Positions 1 to 7,052 of a DNA stretch of 10,350 bases are shown here, piece by piece (positions within the stretch are counted from its first letter, which is position 1; each line of letters begins with the position of its first letter). The translations under genes were made by a program, and so were the position numbers. This DNA comes from Comamonadaceae bacterium. GTDB taxonomy: Bacteria > Pseudomonadota > Gammaproteobacteria > Burkholderiales > Burkholderiaceae_C. The notes below the pieces were generated by a model, which did no database searches, was not told the DNA's origin, and saw only the letters and a list, made by a program, of their open reading frames with translations. The DNA is taken from assembly GCA_027490555.1 (NCBI GenBank), contig JAIXXW010000252.1, positions 1 through 10,350 of the forward strand, given 5' to 3'.

Positions 1-1616
1 GGCTGTTCCAGCAAGCCGTGGACGATTTGATGGTGGAGGGCGACCGGGTGGTGGGCGCGGTCACGCAAGTGGGTGTGCGTTTCCGTTCGCGCACCGTGGT
101 GCTGACGGCGGGCACTTTTTTGGACGGCAAAATCCATGTGGGTTTGCAAAACTACGCGGCGGGCAGGGCGGGCGATCCGCCGGCCCTCAGCCTGTCGGCG
201 CGCCTGAAGGAGCTGAAGCTGCCGCAAGGCCGCCTCAAGACCGGCACGCCGCCGCGCCTGGATGGGCGCACCATCGATTTTTCCAAGTGCACCGAGCAGC
301 CCGGCGATGGCGTGCCCGGGGGCATGAACCCCGAGGGCGGGGTGCCGGTGTTCAGCTTCATGGGGCATGCCGGGATGCACCCGCAGCAAGTGCCTTGCTG
401 GATCACCCACACCAATGAACGCACGCACGAGATCATCCGCTCGGGCTTTGACCGCAGCCCGATGTTCACCGGCAAGATCGAGGGGGTGGGGCCGCGTTAC
501 TGCCCCAGCGTGGAAGACAAGATCAACCGCTTTGCCGATAAGGACAGCCACCAGATTTTTCTGGAGCCCGAAGGCCTGACCACCCATGAGGTTTACCCCA
601 ACGGCATCTCGACCAGTTTGCCGTTTGACATCCAGTACGACTTGGTGCGCTCGATGAAGGGCTTGGAGAACTGCCACATCCTCCGGCCGGGTTATGCGAT
701 CGAATACGACTACTTTGACCCGCGCTCGCTGAAAAACAGTTTCGAAACCCGCCAGATCCAAGGCCTGTTTTTTGCCGGCCAGATCAATGGCACCACCGGT
801 TACGAAGAGGCGGCGGCCCAGGGCTTGTTTGCGGGCATCAATGCGGCGCTGCAATGCCGGGGCGAGGCCGCTTGGACGCCTGCGCGCGACCAAGCCTACC
901 TGGGGGTGCTGGTGGATGACCTGGTGACCCAGGGCGTGACCGAGCCGTACCGCATGTTCACCAGCCGGGCCGAGTTCCGCTTGCAGCTGCGCGAAGACAA
1001 TGCCGATGCGCGCCTGACCGAGGTGGGGCGGCAGATGGGCCTGGTGGACGATGCCCGCTGGGACGCTTTCAGCCGCAAACGCGACGCTGTTTCACGTGAA
1101 ACAGAACGCCTCAAATCCACCTGGGTGAACCCGCGCAACCTGCCCGCGGCCGAGTCCGAGCGGGTGCTGGGCAAAGCCATCGAGCACGAGCACAACCTGT
1201 TCGATTTGTTGCGTCGCCCCAATGTGTCTTATGCCGGGTTGGTGTCGCTGGACGGTGGGCGCATGGCCAGTGCCGATGTTTCACGTGAAACGCTGGGCGA
1301 CTTGAGCCCGTCGGTGATCGAGCAGGTGGAGATCGCGGCCAAGTATTCCGGCTACATCGACCGCCAAAAGGGCGAGGCCGAACGTGCGGCCTTGTATGAA
1401 CACCTGCGCCTGCCCGAAAACCTGGACTACATGCAGGTCTCGGCCCTGTCGATCGAGGCCCGCCAGAAGCTGGCCCAACACCGGCCCGAAACCCTGGGTC
1501 AGGCCTCGCGCATTTCCGGCATCACGCCGGCCAGCGTGTCGCTGTTGCTGATCCACCTGAAAAAGGGTGGTTTCAAGGGTTTCATGCAGGCCCCGCAAGA
1601 GAGCCAAACCGCATGA
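1..1616 (+). CDS. mnmG: tRNA uridine-5-carboxymethylaminomethyl modification enzyme MnmG (5' truncated by window edge)
   Basis: MnmG (GidA) is the FAD-dependent partner of MnmE. Together they install the (carboxymethyl)aminomethyl group at C5 of wobble uridine 34 in certain tRNAs, in the cytoplasm. The reading frame is open from base 3 (LFQQAVDDL...), so the GTG at 18 is internal. About 120 N-terminal residues, including the FAD Rossmann motif, lie outside the window, judging from the E. coli protein of about 629 aa. Visible family marks are VPCWITHTNE (from about 390), the GidA signature GPRYCPSVEDK (from about 489), AGQINGTTGYEEAAAQG (from about 774), REDNADARLTE, and the C-terminal KYSGYI and GQASRISGITPA stretches used for MnmE/tRNA contact. 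The C-terminal half carries two parS sites, each read as VSRET (residues at 1089-1103 and 1278-1292). At the first, E. coli MnmG from memory has a charged IERER-like stretch, so the local peptide seems shaped by the DNA site. Its stop overlaps the rsmG start (ATGA). Confidence 0.97.
   Translation, partial: LFQQAVDDLMVEGDRVVGAVTQVGVRFRSRTVVLTAGTFLDGKIHVGLQNYAAGRAGDPPALSLSARLKELKLPQGRLKTGTPPRLDGRTIDFSKCTEQPGDGVPGGMNPEGGVPVFSFMGHAGMHPQQVPCWITHTNERTHEIIRSGFDRSPMFTGKIEGVGPRYCPSVEDKINRFADKDSHQIFLEPEGLTTHEVYPNGISTSLPFDIQYDLVRSMKGLENCHILRPGYAIEYDYFDPRSLKNSFETRQIQGLFFAGQINGTTGYEEAAAQGLFAGINAALQCRGEAAWTPARDQAYLGVLVDDLVTQGVTEPYRMFTSRAEFRLQLREDNADARLTEVGRQMGLVDDARWDAFSRKRDAVSRETERLKSTWVNPRNLPAAESERVLGKAIEHEHNLFDLLRRPNVSYAGLVSLDGGRMASADVSRETLGDLSPSVIEQVEIAAKYSGYIDRQKGEAERAALYEHLRLPENLDYMQVSALSIEARQKLAQHRPETLGQASRISGITPASVSLLLIHLKKGGFKGFMQAPQESQTA
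1088..1103. other. parS: parS site 1 (perfect 16-bp palindrome, inside mnmG)
   Basis: The sequence is TGTTTCACGTGAAACA, identical to the canonical chromosomal parS palindrome bound by ParB. It lies fully inside mnmG and is read in frame as V-S-R-E-T. ParB should nucleate here and spread as a CTP-dependent clamp. A parB gene lies about 3.3 kb downstream. The exact match and the presence of three more sites make chance very unlikely. Confidence 0.93.
1277..1292. other. parS: parS site 2 (15/16 match, inside mnmG)
   Basis: The sequence is TGTTTCACGTGAAACG, differing from the perfect palindrome only at the outermost base. It is in the same reading frame of mnmG as site 1 and again encodes V-S-R-E-T. 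The centre-to-centre distance to site 1 is 189 bp, which is close to a whole number of helical turns; with two sites that phasing may be chance. Confidence 0.9.
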
Positions 1617-2260
1617 GTGTGGATTTGGCGTCGGGCCTGCGTGCCGGTATCGAGGCCCTGGGCCTGGATGTGTCGGCGGAGCAACAAACGCGGCTGTTGG
1701 ACCATCTGGCGCTGATCCAGAAATGGAACAAGGTCTACAACCTGACCGCTTTGCGCGATCCGGCCGAGATGCTCACCCACCACCTGCTCGACAGCCTGAC
1801 GGCGGTGGCCCCCTTGCGCCGACACACCCAAGGCCAGCCTGTGCGTGTGCTGGATGTGGGCTCGGGCGGTGGTTTTCCGGGTGTGGTCTTGGCCATCTGC
1901 ATGCCCGAGCTGGAGGTGACCTGCGTGGACACCGTGGCCAAAAAAGCCGCCTTTGTGCAGCAGGTGGCGGTCAGCCTGAAATTGCCCAATTTGCGTGGCC
2001 TCCATGCCCGAGTCGAATCCCTCACCGACCCCTACCCGGTGATTTGCTGCCGCGCCTTTGCTTCCTTGCCTGACTTTGTGCGTTGGTCTCGCCCGGCTTT
2101 GGCCGACGGCGGTGTCTGGATGGCGATGAAGGGCAAGCGGCCTCAGGACGAGATCGGTGCCTTGCCCGAGGGTGTGCAGGTGTTTCACGTGGAACCCTTG
2201 GCCGTGCCCGGCCTGGACGTGGAGCGCTGCATGGTCTGGATGCGGCCCGGCGGAGCCTGA
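1613..2260 (+). CDS. rsmG: 16S rRNA (guanine-527-N7) methyltransferase RsmG
   Basis: RsmG (GidB) transfers a methyl group from S-adenosylmethionine to N7 of G527 in 16S rRNA, in the cytoplasm. In other bacteria its loss gives low-level streptomycin resistance. The 215-aa product is close to the usual length of about 207. The N-terminal helical part contains LIQKWNKVYNLTA (about 34-46) and HHLLDSL (56-62). The SAM-binding glycine-rich motif LDVGSGGGFPG is at 80-90, followed by CVDTVAKKAAFVQQ (104-117) and the CRAFASLPDF stretch (146-155) typical of the family. The ATG at 1613 overlaps the mnmG stop by 4 nt, the classical gidA-gidB arrangement that implies translational coupling. Codons 190-195 (VFHVEP) lie over a parS-like site, in a different frame from the two mnmG sites. 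Confidence 0.97.
   Translation: MSVDLASGLRAGIEALGLDVSAEQQTRLLDHLALIQKWNKVYNLTALRDPAEMLTHHLLDSLTAVAPLRRHTQGQPVRVLDVGSGGGFPGVVLAICMPELEVTCVDTVAKKAAFVQQVAVSLKLPNLRGLHARVESLTDPYPVICCRAFASLPDFVRWSRPALADGGVWMAMKGKRPQDEIGALPEGVQVFHVEPLAVPGLDVERCMVWMRPGGA
2181..2196. other. parS: parS-like site 3 (degenerate, inside rsmG)
   Basis: The plus strand reads TGTTTCACGTGGAACC, 14/16 to the perfect palindrome. Read on the minus strand it is GGTTCCACGTGAAACA. The B. subtilis-type consensus TGTTNCACGTGAAACA allows any base at position 5, so only the outermost base then disagrees. The core CACGTG and one whole half-site are intact, so weaker ParB binding is plausible. It lies in codons 190-195 of rsmG, 99 bp from site 4. 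Confidence 0.7.
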
Positions 2261-2279
2261 GGCCGCTTGTTCCAGGGTG

Positions 2280-2295
2280 TGTTTCACGTGAAACA
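2280..2295. other. parS: parS site 4 (perfect, intergenic between rsmG and the LysE-family gene)
   Basis: The sequence is TGTTTCACGTGAAACA, an exact canonical match. The palindrome extends by one base each side to 18 bp (2279-2296). It is the only one of the four sites outside coding sequence. It sits 20 nt after the rsmG stop, about 70 nt before the LysE-family start and 0.7 kb before parA. ParB bound here could also influence transcription of the following operon; that is inference. Confidence 0.94.
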
Positions 2296-2363
2296 CGCTG
2301 CCGCAGGCACCTGCCCGCCAGGGCCATCACGTACACTTGCCGCATTCCCCTGAAAGTTCATCC

Positions 2364-2978
2364 ATGTTTGGAATTTCGGATTACGGTGCGTTTGTTGCGG
2401 CAGTTGTGTTGTTCCTGGCCATTCCCGGCCCGGGTAATCTGGCCCTGATCAGCTCGACCAGCAAGGGTGGTGTGGCCGGTGGCTTGGGGGCCACCTTGGG
2501 TGTGATTGCCGGCGATCAGGTGCTGATGTGGTTGGCGGTGGCTGGCGTGGCCACGGTGTTGGCCACTTACCCGGCGGCCTTTGCGGCGGTGCAGTGGCTG
2601 GGCGCGCTGTACCTGACCTGGCTGGGCTGGAAGATGCTGTCGGCCAAACCTGGTGACGCGCCGGTGTTGAATATTTTGCCTCGCCACTATTTTCAGCAGG
2701 CGCTGGCCATCACCTTGCTCAACCCCAAGGCGATTGTGTTTTACATGGCCTTCTTTCCTTTGTTCGTTGACCCGCAAACCCATTTGGGCCTGCTCAGCTT
2801 TAGCGTCATGGCCGCCACCATCGCGGCCCTCACGTTTTTGTACGGTCTGGGCATGACGCTGCTCACGCACCACCTGGCCGAGCGCATGCGTGCCAACCCC
2901 CGGGTCGGGCGCGTGCTCGAGAAACTGGCAGGCCTGTGCCTGATTGGTTTTGGCATCAAGATGGCACTGTCCAAATAA
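2364..2978 (+). CDS. LysE/RhtB-family amino-acid (or homoserine-lactone) exporter
   Basis: This inner-membrane protein of 204 aa belongs to the LysE/RhtB translocator family, whose members export amino acids such as lysine, threonine, homoserine or leucine. The N-terminal hydrophobic helix leads into PGPGNLALISSTSKGG, the family hallmark PGP motif. Next come the glycine-spaced helix GLGATLGVIAGD, the QWLGALYLTWLGWKML helix and the LLNPKAIVFYMAFFPLFV segment, which is also highly typical. About six membrane helices are expected. The ATG at 2364 is preferred because a GAAAG ribosome-binding sequence lies 7 nt before it and the protein then starts as in relatives. A TTG at 2337 in frame is less likely. 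The stop is 17 nt before parA, so it probably leads the parA-parB transcript. The substrate cannot be told from sequence, and no function in segregation is implied. Confidence 0.9.
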   Translation: MFGISDYGAFVAAVVLFLAIPGPGNLALISSTSKGGVAGGLGATLGVIAGDQVLMWLAVAGVATVLATYPAAFAAVQWLGALYLTWLGWKMLSAKPGDAPVLNILPRHYFQQALAITLLNPKAIVFYMAFFPLFVDPQTHLGLLSFSVMAATIAALTFLYGLGMTLLTHHLAERMRANPRVGRVLEKLAGLCLIGFGIKMALSK

Positions 2979-2995
2979 TCACCTGAGAGACCCGC

Positions 2996-3766
2996 ATGGC
3001 GAAAACCCTTTGCATTGCCAACCAAAAAGGGGGTGTTGGCAAAACCACCACCACCGTGAATCTGGCGGCCGGTCTGGCCAAGCTCGGCCAACGGGTCCTG
3101 TTGGTCGACCTGGACCCCCAGGGCAACGCCACCATGGGTTCGGGCATTGACAAACGAGAGGTCGAACTCAGCGTTTATGACGTCTTGCTCGAGTCGGCCA
3201 CAGTCAAAGAGGCTGCGGTCAAGGCCGACAAATGCGGCTACGACGTGCTCAGTGCCAATCGGGAGTTGGCCGGCGCAGAGGTGGAGCTGGTGCAGTTGGC
3301 GCACCGCGATCGGCGCCTGCGCGCCGCCCTGGCCCTCGTGGACGCGGATTACGATTTTGTGCTGATCGACTGCCCACCTTCTTTGTCCATGCTCACGCTC
3401 AACGGCCTGTGCTCGGCGCACGGGGTGATCGTGCCCATGCAGTGCGAGTACTTTGCGCTCGAAGGGCTCACCGACCTGGTGAACACCATCAAGCAGGTGC
3501 ATGCCAACCTCAACAAGGAACTCAAGATCACCGGCTTGTTGCGCGTCATGTTCGACCCCCGCATCACGCTGCAGACGCAGGTCAGCGACCAGCTCAAGGC
3601 GCACTTTGGCAACAAGGTGTTTGACACGGTGATCCCGCGCAATGTGCGCCTGGCCGAAGCGCCCAGTTATGGCTTGCCCGGGGTGGTGTTTGACCCCTCG
3701 GCCAAGGGCAGCCAAGCTTATGTCGAGTTTGCCCGCGAACTCGTGCGGCGTGCGCCCACCCTCTGA
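2996..3766 (+). CDS. parA: Chromosome-partitioning ATPase ParA (Soj type)
   Basis: ParA is the Walker-type ATPase of the ParABS system. ATP-bound dimers coat the nucleoid, and ParB bound at parS triggers hydrolysis, which moves the origin region. The 256-aa protein starts almost directly with the deviant Walker A motif KGGVGKTT (11-18). It has DLDPQGN (38-44, Walker A'), LIDCPP (123-128, Walker B) and the C-terminal IPRNVRLAEAPSYGLP (213-228). There is no N-terminal DNA-binding extension, so it is the small chromosomal form rather than a P1-plasmid-type ParA; autorepression by its own HTH is not expected. The ATG at 2996 has GAGAGA 5 nt upstream. parB follows after one intervening gene, and four parS sites lie 0.7-1.9 kb upstream. 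Confidence 0.97.
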   Translation: MAKTLCIANQKGGVGKTTTTVNLAAGLAKLGQRVLLVDLDPQGNATMGSGIDKREVELSVYDVLLESATVKEAAVKADKCGYDVLSANRELAGAEVELVQLAHRDRRLRAALALVDADYDFVLIDCPPSLSMLTLNGLCSAHGVIVPMQCEYFALEGLTDLVNTIKQVHANLNKELKITGLLRVMFDPRITLQTQVSDQLKAHFGNKVFDTVIPRNVRLAEAPSYGLPGVVFDPSAKGSQAYVEFARELVRRAPTL

Positions 3767-3783
3767 GCGGGCCTGGTGTTGCC

Positions 3784-4371
3784 GTGAGCGATCGGACCGC
3801 CCTCATCCGCACCGGCTCGGCCATGCGGGCGCAGCCTGAACCCGAGGTGCTGATCTTGCCCGGCTGGCAGGGCAGTGGTCATGGGCATTGGCAAATGCAT
3901 TGGGTGCGCTTGCATGGTTACCGGGTGGTCGAGCAAAACGACTGGCTTCATCCGCTGCGCGGGGACTGGCTGGCGCGCTTGGATGAAACGGTCATTGACG
4001 CAGCGGGGCCGGTGGTTTTGGTCGCGCACAGTCTGGGCTGCATCCTGGTGGCGGCCTGGGCGGCGGTGTCCAGGCACACCGACCGTGTGCGGGGCGCGCT
4101 GCTGGTGGCGCCTGGCGACACCGAGGTGCCCCACATGCGCGAGCGCCTGCCCGGCTGGTCGCCCGTGGTGCGCCAGCGCTTGCCTTTCCAAAGCGTGTTG
4201 GTGGGCAGCCTGGACGACCCGTATTGCGCCCCAGAACGTGCCCAGGCCATGGCCCAAGACTGGGGTGCCCAATGGCTGTGTCTGGGCCACGCCGGCCACA
4301 TCAATGCCGATTCTTCCCTGGGCGATTGGCCACAAGGCCACGCCCTTTTGCAAACACTGTTGAAAGATTGA
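3784..4371 (+). CDS. RBBP9/YdeN-family alpha/beta serine hydrolase
   Basis: This is a small cytoplasmic alpha/beta hydrolase of the RBBP9/YdeN type, a group with proven serine-hydrolase activity in some members but mostly unknown substrates. Family marks are VLILPGWQGSGHGHWQ (22-37), the nucleophile elbow VAHSLGC with Ser83, the acid region LDDPY (Asp144/145) and GHAGHINADSSLG with catalytic His172. The triad looks complete. There is no signal peptide. It is inserted between parA and parB: 17 nt after parA and only 2 nt before the parB ATG, so it must share their transcript. The start is uncertain: GTG at 3784 gives 195 aa, whereas ATG at 3823 gives 182 aa and a start closer to relatives; neither has a clear ribosome-binding site. 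Any partition-related role is unproven; it may simply be a passenger. Confidence 0.88.
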   Translation: MSDRTALIRTGSAMRAQPEPEVLILPGWQGSGHGHWQMHWVRLHGYRVVEQNDWLHPLRGDWLARLDETVIDAAGPVVLVAHSLGCILVAAWAAVSRHTDRVRGALLVAPGDTEVPHMRERLPGWSPVVRQRLPFQSVLVGSLDDPYCAPERAQAMAQDWGAQWLCLGHAGHINADSSLGDWPQGHALLQTLLKD

Positions 4372-4373
4372 AC

Positions 4374-5291
4374 ATGGTCACCAAAAAACCCAAAGGCCTT
4401 GGCCGTGGACTTGAAGCCCTGTTGGGGCCCACGGTGCAGGATGCGCCGGCAGACGCCATGCAGGCCTCATCGGGCCTGCCCAGCCAGCTCAAGCTGGACC
4501 AGCTGGTGCCGGGCATGTACCAACCGCGAACCCGGATGGACGAGGGCGCCTTGTACGAACTGGCCGAGTCCATCAAGGCCCAGGGCATCATGCAGCCTAT
4601 CTTGGTGCGGCAACTGAGCGAGGGCGAGAACGCGGGCAAATACGAGATCATCGCGGGGGAGCGGCGCTTTCGGGCCTCACGCCTGGCGGGCCTGGAGTCG
4701 GTCCCTGTTTTGGTGCGCGATGTGCCCAACGAGGCCGCCGCCGCCATGGCCCTGATCGAGAACATCCAGCGCGAAGACCTCAACCCCTTGGAAGAGGCCC
4801 AGGGCCTGCAACGCTTGATCAAAGAGTTTGGGCTCACTCACGAAGCCGCCGCCCAGGCGGTGGGGCGCTCGCGCAGCGCAGGCAGCAACCTGTTGCGCCT
4901 GTTGAACCTGGCCGAACCGGTGCAGACCATGTTGATGGCGGGCGATCTGGACATGGGCCACGCCCGTGCCTTGTTGTCATTGGACAAGGCCGCGCAAATC
5001 ACGGCGGCCAACCAGATCACGGCGCGCAAAATGTCCGTCAGGGAAGCCGAGAGCCTGGTTAAAAGACTCAGCGCCGAATTCAACCTGGTGACGCAAAAAC
5101 CCAAAAAGGAAAAGTCCAGGGACATTCGCCGCATCGAAGAAGAACTGTCAGACATCCTGATGGCCGAGGTGGAGGTGCGCGTGAAAAAGCGTGTCAAGCG
5201 CCTGGGCCGGATGGAAGAGCTCGGTGAGTTGAGCATCCAGTTTGGTTCATTGGACGAGCTCAATGGCTTGATCGATCGGCTGCGCCACTGA
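4374..5291 (+). CDS. parB: Chromosome-partitioning protein ParB (parS-binding CTPase clamp)
   Basis: ParB binds parS, loads as a CTP-dependent sliding clamp, spreads over neighbouring DNA and stimulates ParA; in many bacteria it also recruits SMC/condensin. The 305-aa product shows all parts in order. The basic N-terminal ParA-contact peptide KGLGRGLEALLG is at 7-18. The ParB/Srx-like CTPase domain carries QPILVRQ, then GERRFRAS (95-102, the arginine-rich box) and ENIQREDLNPLEEA (129-142). The helix-turn-helix region is about 153-180 (LTHEAAAQAVGRSRS...NLLRLLNL). A C-terminal dimerisation domain ends with FGSLDELNGLIDRLRH. The ATG at 4374 is chosen because GAAAGA lies 6 nt before it and the KGLGRGLE peptide follows at once. 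The longer in-frame extension upstream only shadows the hydrolase gene. Targets are the parS sites at 1088, 1277, 2181 and 2280. Confidence 0.97.
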   Translation: MVTKKPKGLGRGLEALLGPTVQDAPADAMQASSGLPSQLKLDQLVPGMYQPRTRMDEGALYELAESIKAQGIMQPILVRQLSEGENAGKYEIIAGERRFRASRLAGLESVPVLVRDVPNEAAAAMALIENIQREDLNPLEEAQGLQRLIKEFGLTHEAAAQAVGRSRSAGSNLLRLLNLAEPVQTMLMAGDLDMGHARALLSLDKAAQITAANQITARKMSVREAESLVKRLSAEFNLVTQKPKKEKSRDIRRIEEELSDILMAEVEVRVKKRVKRLGRMEELGELSIQFGSLDELNGLIDRLRH

Positions 5292-5303
5292 ACATCCAGG
5301 GCC

Positions 5304-7052
5304 ATGACCATGCCGCATCAAGCACTGCGCAGGTGGCAACCCGGGACCTTCGGGTGGACCGCCAAGCACCTGCAACGAGAGCAACTGCTGGCCTTGTGCG
5401 TTCTCATGGCGTTCGGCGGCACGATGGTGTTTTATCTGCTGCCCCAGCAGATGTACGACCCGCGCGCCAATTTGTGGGCCAGCCTGTTGATGCTGGCCTT
5501 GTTGCCGCTGATCTGGGTGCAGCGCCTGCAAATGTGGATCGCCAACTTGACGATGGTGATCTTGCTGTCGCTTTTGACCTACATCGCGGTGAAGACCGGT
5601 GGCATCAACTCCCCCGTGATGGTGCACCTGATCGTGTTGGCGCTGCCCACGCTGTTTTTTTTGGGTGTTCTGGGCGCTGCCTTCTGGATGTTGCTGGTGC
5701 TGAGCATTCAACTGGGTTTGCTGCTGGCATCGCTGCAGGGCGGCCTGATCCAGCCCATGGAGAAGCAAGGCATGGTCTGGTGGTCTTTGCTCAACCACGT
5801 GTTGGCCTGCAGCGTGATGGTGTGGATGCTGTCCCTTTTTGAGCAATCGCACCGCTCGCAATTGGCGGTGGTGAAAGCGCGCAACTTGGAGCTGGAGGCC
5901 GCTTCCGCGCAATTGCTGGCAGCGCAATCGCACAAGGATGAATTTGTGGCCGCTGTGGGGCATGAATTGCGCACGCCGATGAACGCGATCCTGGGGCTCA
6001 ACGGCTTGCTGCGCGAGGAGCTGGCGGACAACCCGGTGCATGTCGACACCGTCGAACACATCCGCCTCTCGACCGAGCACTTGTTGAGCGTGGTCAATGC
6101 CATTTTGGACTTTGCTCAGCTGCATGCCGGCCGTGTCCAGCTGTTTCCCGAACCCATCGCCGTGCAGGCCTGGCTGGCGGCCTTGTTGCCCAAGTTCAGC
6201 GCGCGTGCCCAGGCCAAAGGCCTGGATTGGCAAGTCCAGGTGGACCCGCATTTGCCCGCGCAGATCTGGCAGGATCGCCAGCGGCTGTCGCAGTTGCTGG
6301 AGCATTTGCTCGACAACGCCATCAAGTTCACGGCACGCGGCGGCATCACCTTGCGCCTGCAACAGCAGGGCGAGTGCCTGCGCGTGGAGGTGCAAGACAC
6401 CGGCCGCGGCGTGGCGCACGAGCGGCACACGCACATCTTCAACCGTTTTGAATCGGCCGACATGGCGACCCACCAAGCGTATGGTGGCACGGGTTTGGGC
6501 CTGAGCATTTGCGAGCGCCTGGTGGTCCTGCAGGGCGGCCGCATCGGGGTGCACAGCGAGGTGGGGCAGGGTGCGCTGTTTTGGTTCGAGCTGCCGCTGC
6601 AAGCGTCGATGGCGGCGCAGCCTGTGGTGCCGGCCGCAACGGCACAGTGGACTGGTCAGGCCCCTTTCGATGTGCTGGTGGTGGACGACAACGCCATGAA
6701 CCTGAAGGTGGCGCAATTGCAGCTGCGCAAGGCCTGGCCCATGGCGCGCATCACCACCGCCTCGTCGGGCGCCGAGGCCTTGGCCAAGATCCAGACGCAG
6801 CCCTTGGACCTGGCCTTGATCGATATGGTCATGCCGGGCATGGACGGCCTGGCGGTCACCCGCGCTGTGCGGGATTTGCCCGTGCCGCTGTGCCATTTGC
6901 CGGTGATCGCCCTGACGGCCAATGCCAACCCGGTCGATCGCCAGCGTTGTCTGGATGCGGGCATGAACGACGTGCTCTACAAACCCATGGACCCTGAGCG
7001 CATGCTGGAGACGGTGTCGCAGGTGATGGCCGCACGGCAGGGGATGACATGA
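5304..7052 (+). CDS. Membrane hybrid sensor histidine kinase (6 TM - HisKA - HATPase_c - REC)
   Basis: This two-component hybrid kinase would sense a signal with its membrane part, autophosphorylate on His and pass phosphate to its own receiver. Residues 28-180 hold about six hydrophobic helices with only short loops and no periplasmic sensor, PAS or HAMP domain. A short coiled linker (about 183-210) leads to the H-box GHELRTPMNAILG with His220. The N-box LLDNAIKF (Asn338), DTGRGV (365-370) and GGTGLGL (394-400) form the ATP site. The receiver (about 456-575) has acidic Asp461/462, phosphoacceptor Asp507, Thr538 and Lys560. All catalytic residues are present. The start is either ATG 5304 or ATG 5310; AGGG at 5298-5301 suits 5310 better. 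It follows parB by 12 nt and overlaps the next kinase by 4 nt. Signal and output are unknown. Confidence 0.93.
   Translation: MTMPHQALRRWQPGTFGWTAKHLQREQLLALCVLMAFGGTMVFYLLPQQMYDPRANLWASLLMLALLPLIWVQRLQMWIANLTMVILLSLLTYIAVKTGGINSPVMVHLIVLALPTLFFLGVLGAAFWMLLVLSIQLGLLLASLQGGLIQPMEKQGMVWWSLLNHVLACSVMVWMLSLFEQSHRSQLAVVKARNLELEAASAQLLAAQSHKDEFVAAVGHELRTPMNAILGLNGLLREELADNPVHVDTVEHIRLSTEHLLSVVNAILDFAQLHAGRVQLFPEPIAVQAWLAALLPKFSARAQAKGLDWQVQVDPHLPAQIWQDRQRLSQLLEHLLDNAIKFTARGGITLRLQQQGECLRVEVQDTGRGVAHERHTHIFNRFESADMATHQAYGGTGLGLSICERLVVLQGGRIGVHSEVGQGALFWFELPLQASMAAQPVVPAATAQWTGQAPFDVLVVDDNAMNLKVAQLQLRKAWPMARITTASSGAEALAKIQTQPLDLALIDMVMPGMDGLAVTRAVRDLPVPLCHLPVIALTANANPVDRQRCLDAGMNDVLYKPMDPERMLETVSQVMAARQGMT

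Noticed and set aside
1499..2296. Long antisense open frame (265 codons) starting MFHVKH
   Set aside because: Its first residues are simply the translation of parS site 4, and the rest is antisense to rsmG and the end of mnmG with low-complexity His/Gln/Arg composition typical of GC-rich shadow frames.
2279..2296. 18-bp inverted repeat as a transcription terminator after rsmG
   Set aside because: The palindrome has no loop and no following T run, and it is an exact parS, which explains it better.
2311..2337. Weak promoter-like pair (TACACT at 2332-2337 with CTGCCC about 15 nt upstream)
   Set aside because: The -10 matches 4 of 6 and the -35 is poor with short spacing; not strong enough to annotate.
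5655..5662. Run of eight T in the first kinase as a frameshift or slippage site
   Set aside because: The frame continues normally through it (PTLFFLGV) and both sides fit one protein; no alternative product is suggested.
5796..5801. Another CACGTG core inside the first kinase as a fifth parS
   Set aside because: Flanks do not match the TGTTTC/GAAACA arms; only the six-base core agrees.
5247..6896. Very long antisense open frame (549 codons) over the first kinase
   Set aside because: Composition is extreme in His, Gln and Arg with no recognisable domain; it mirrors the codon bias of the kinase on the plus strand. The same holds for 6977-7966, 2741-3715 and 8992-9891.
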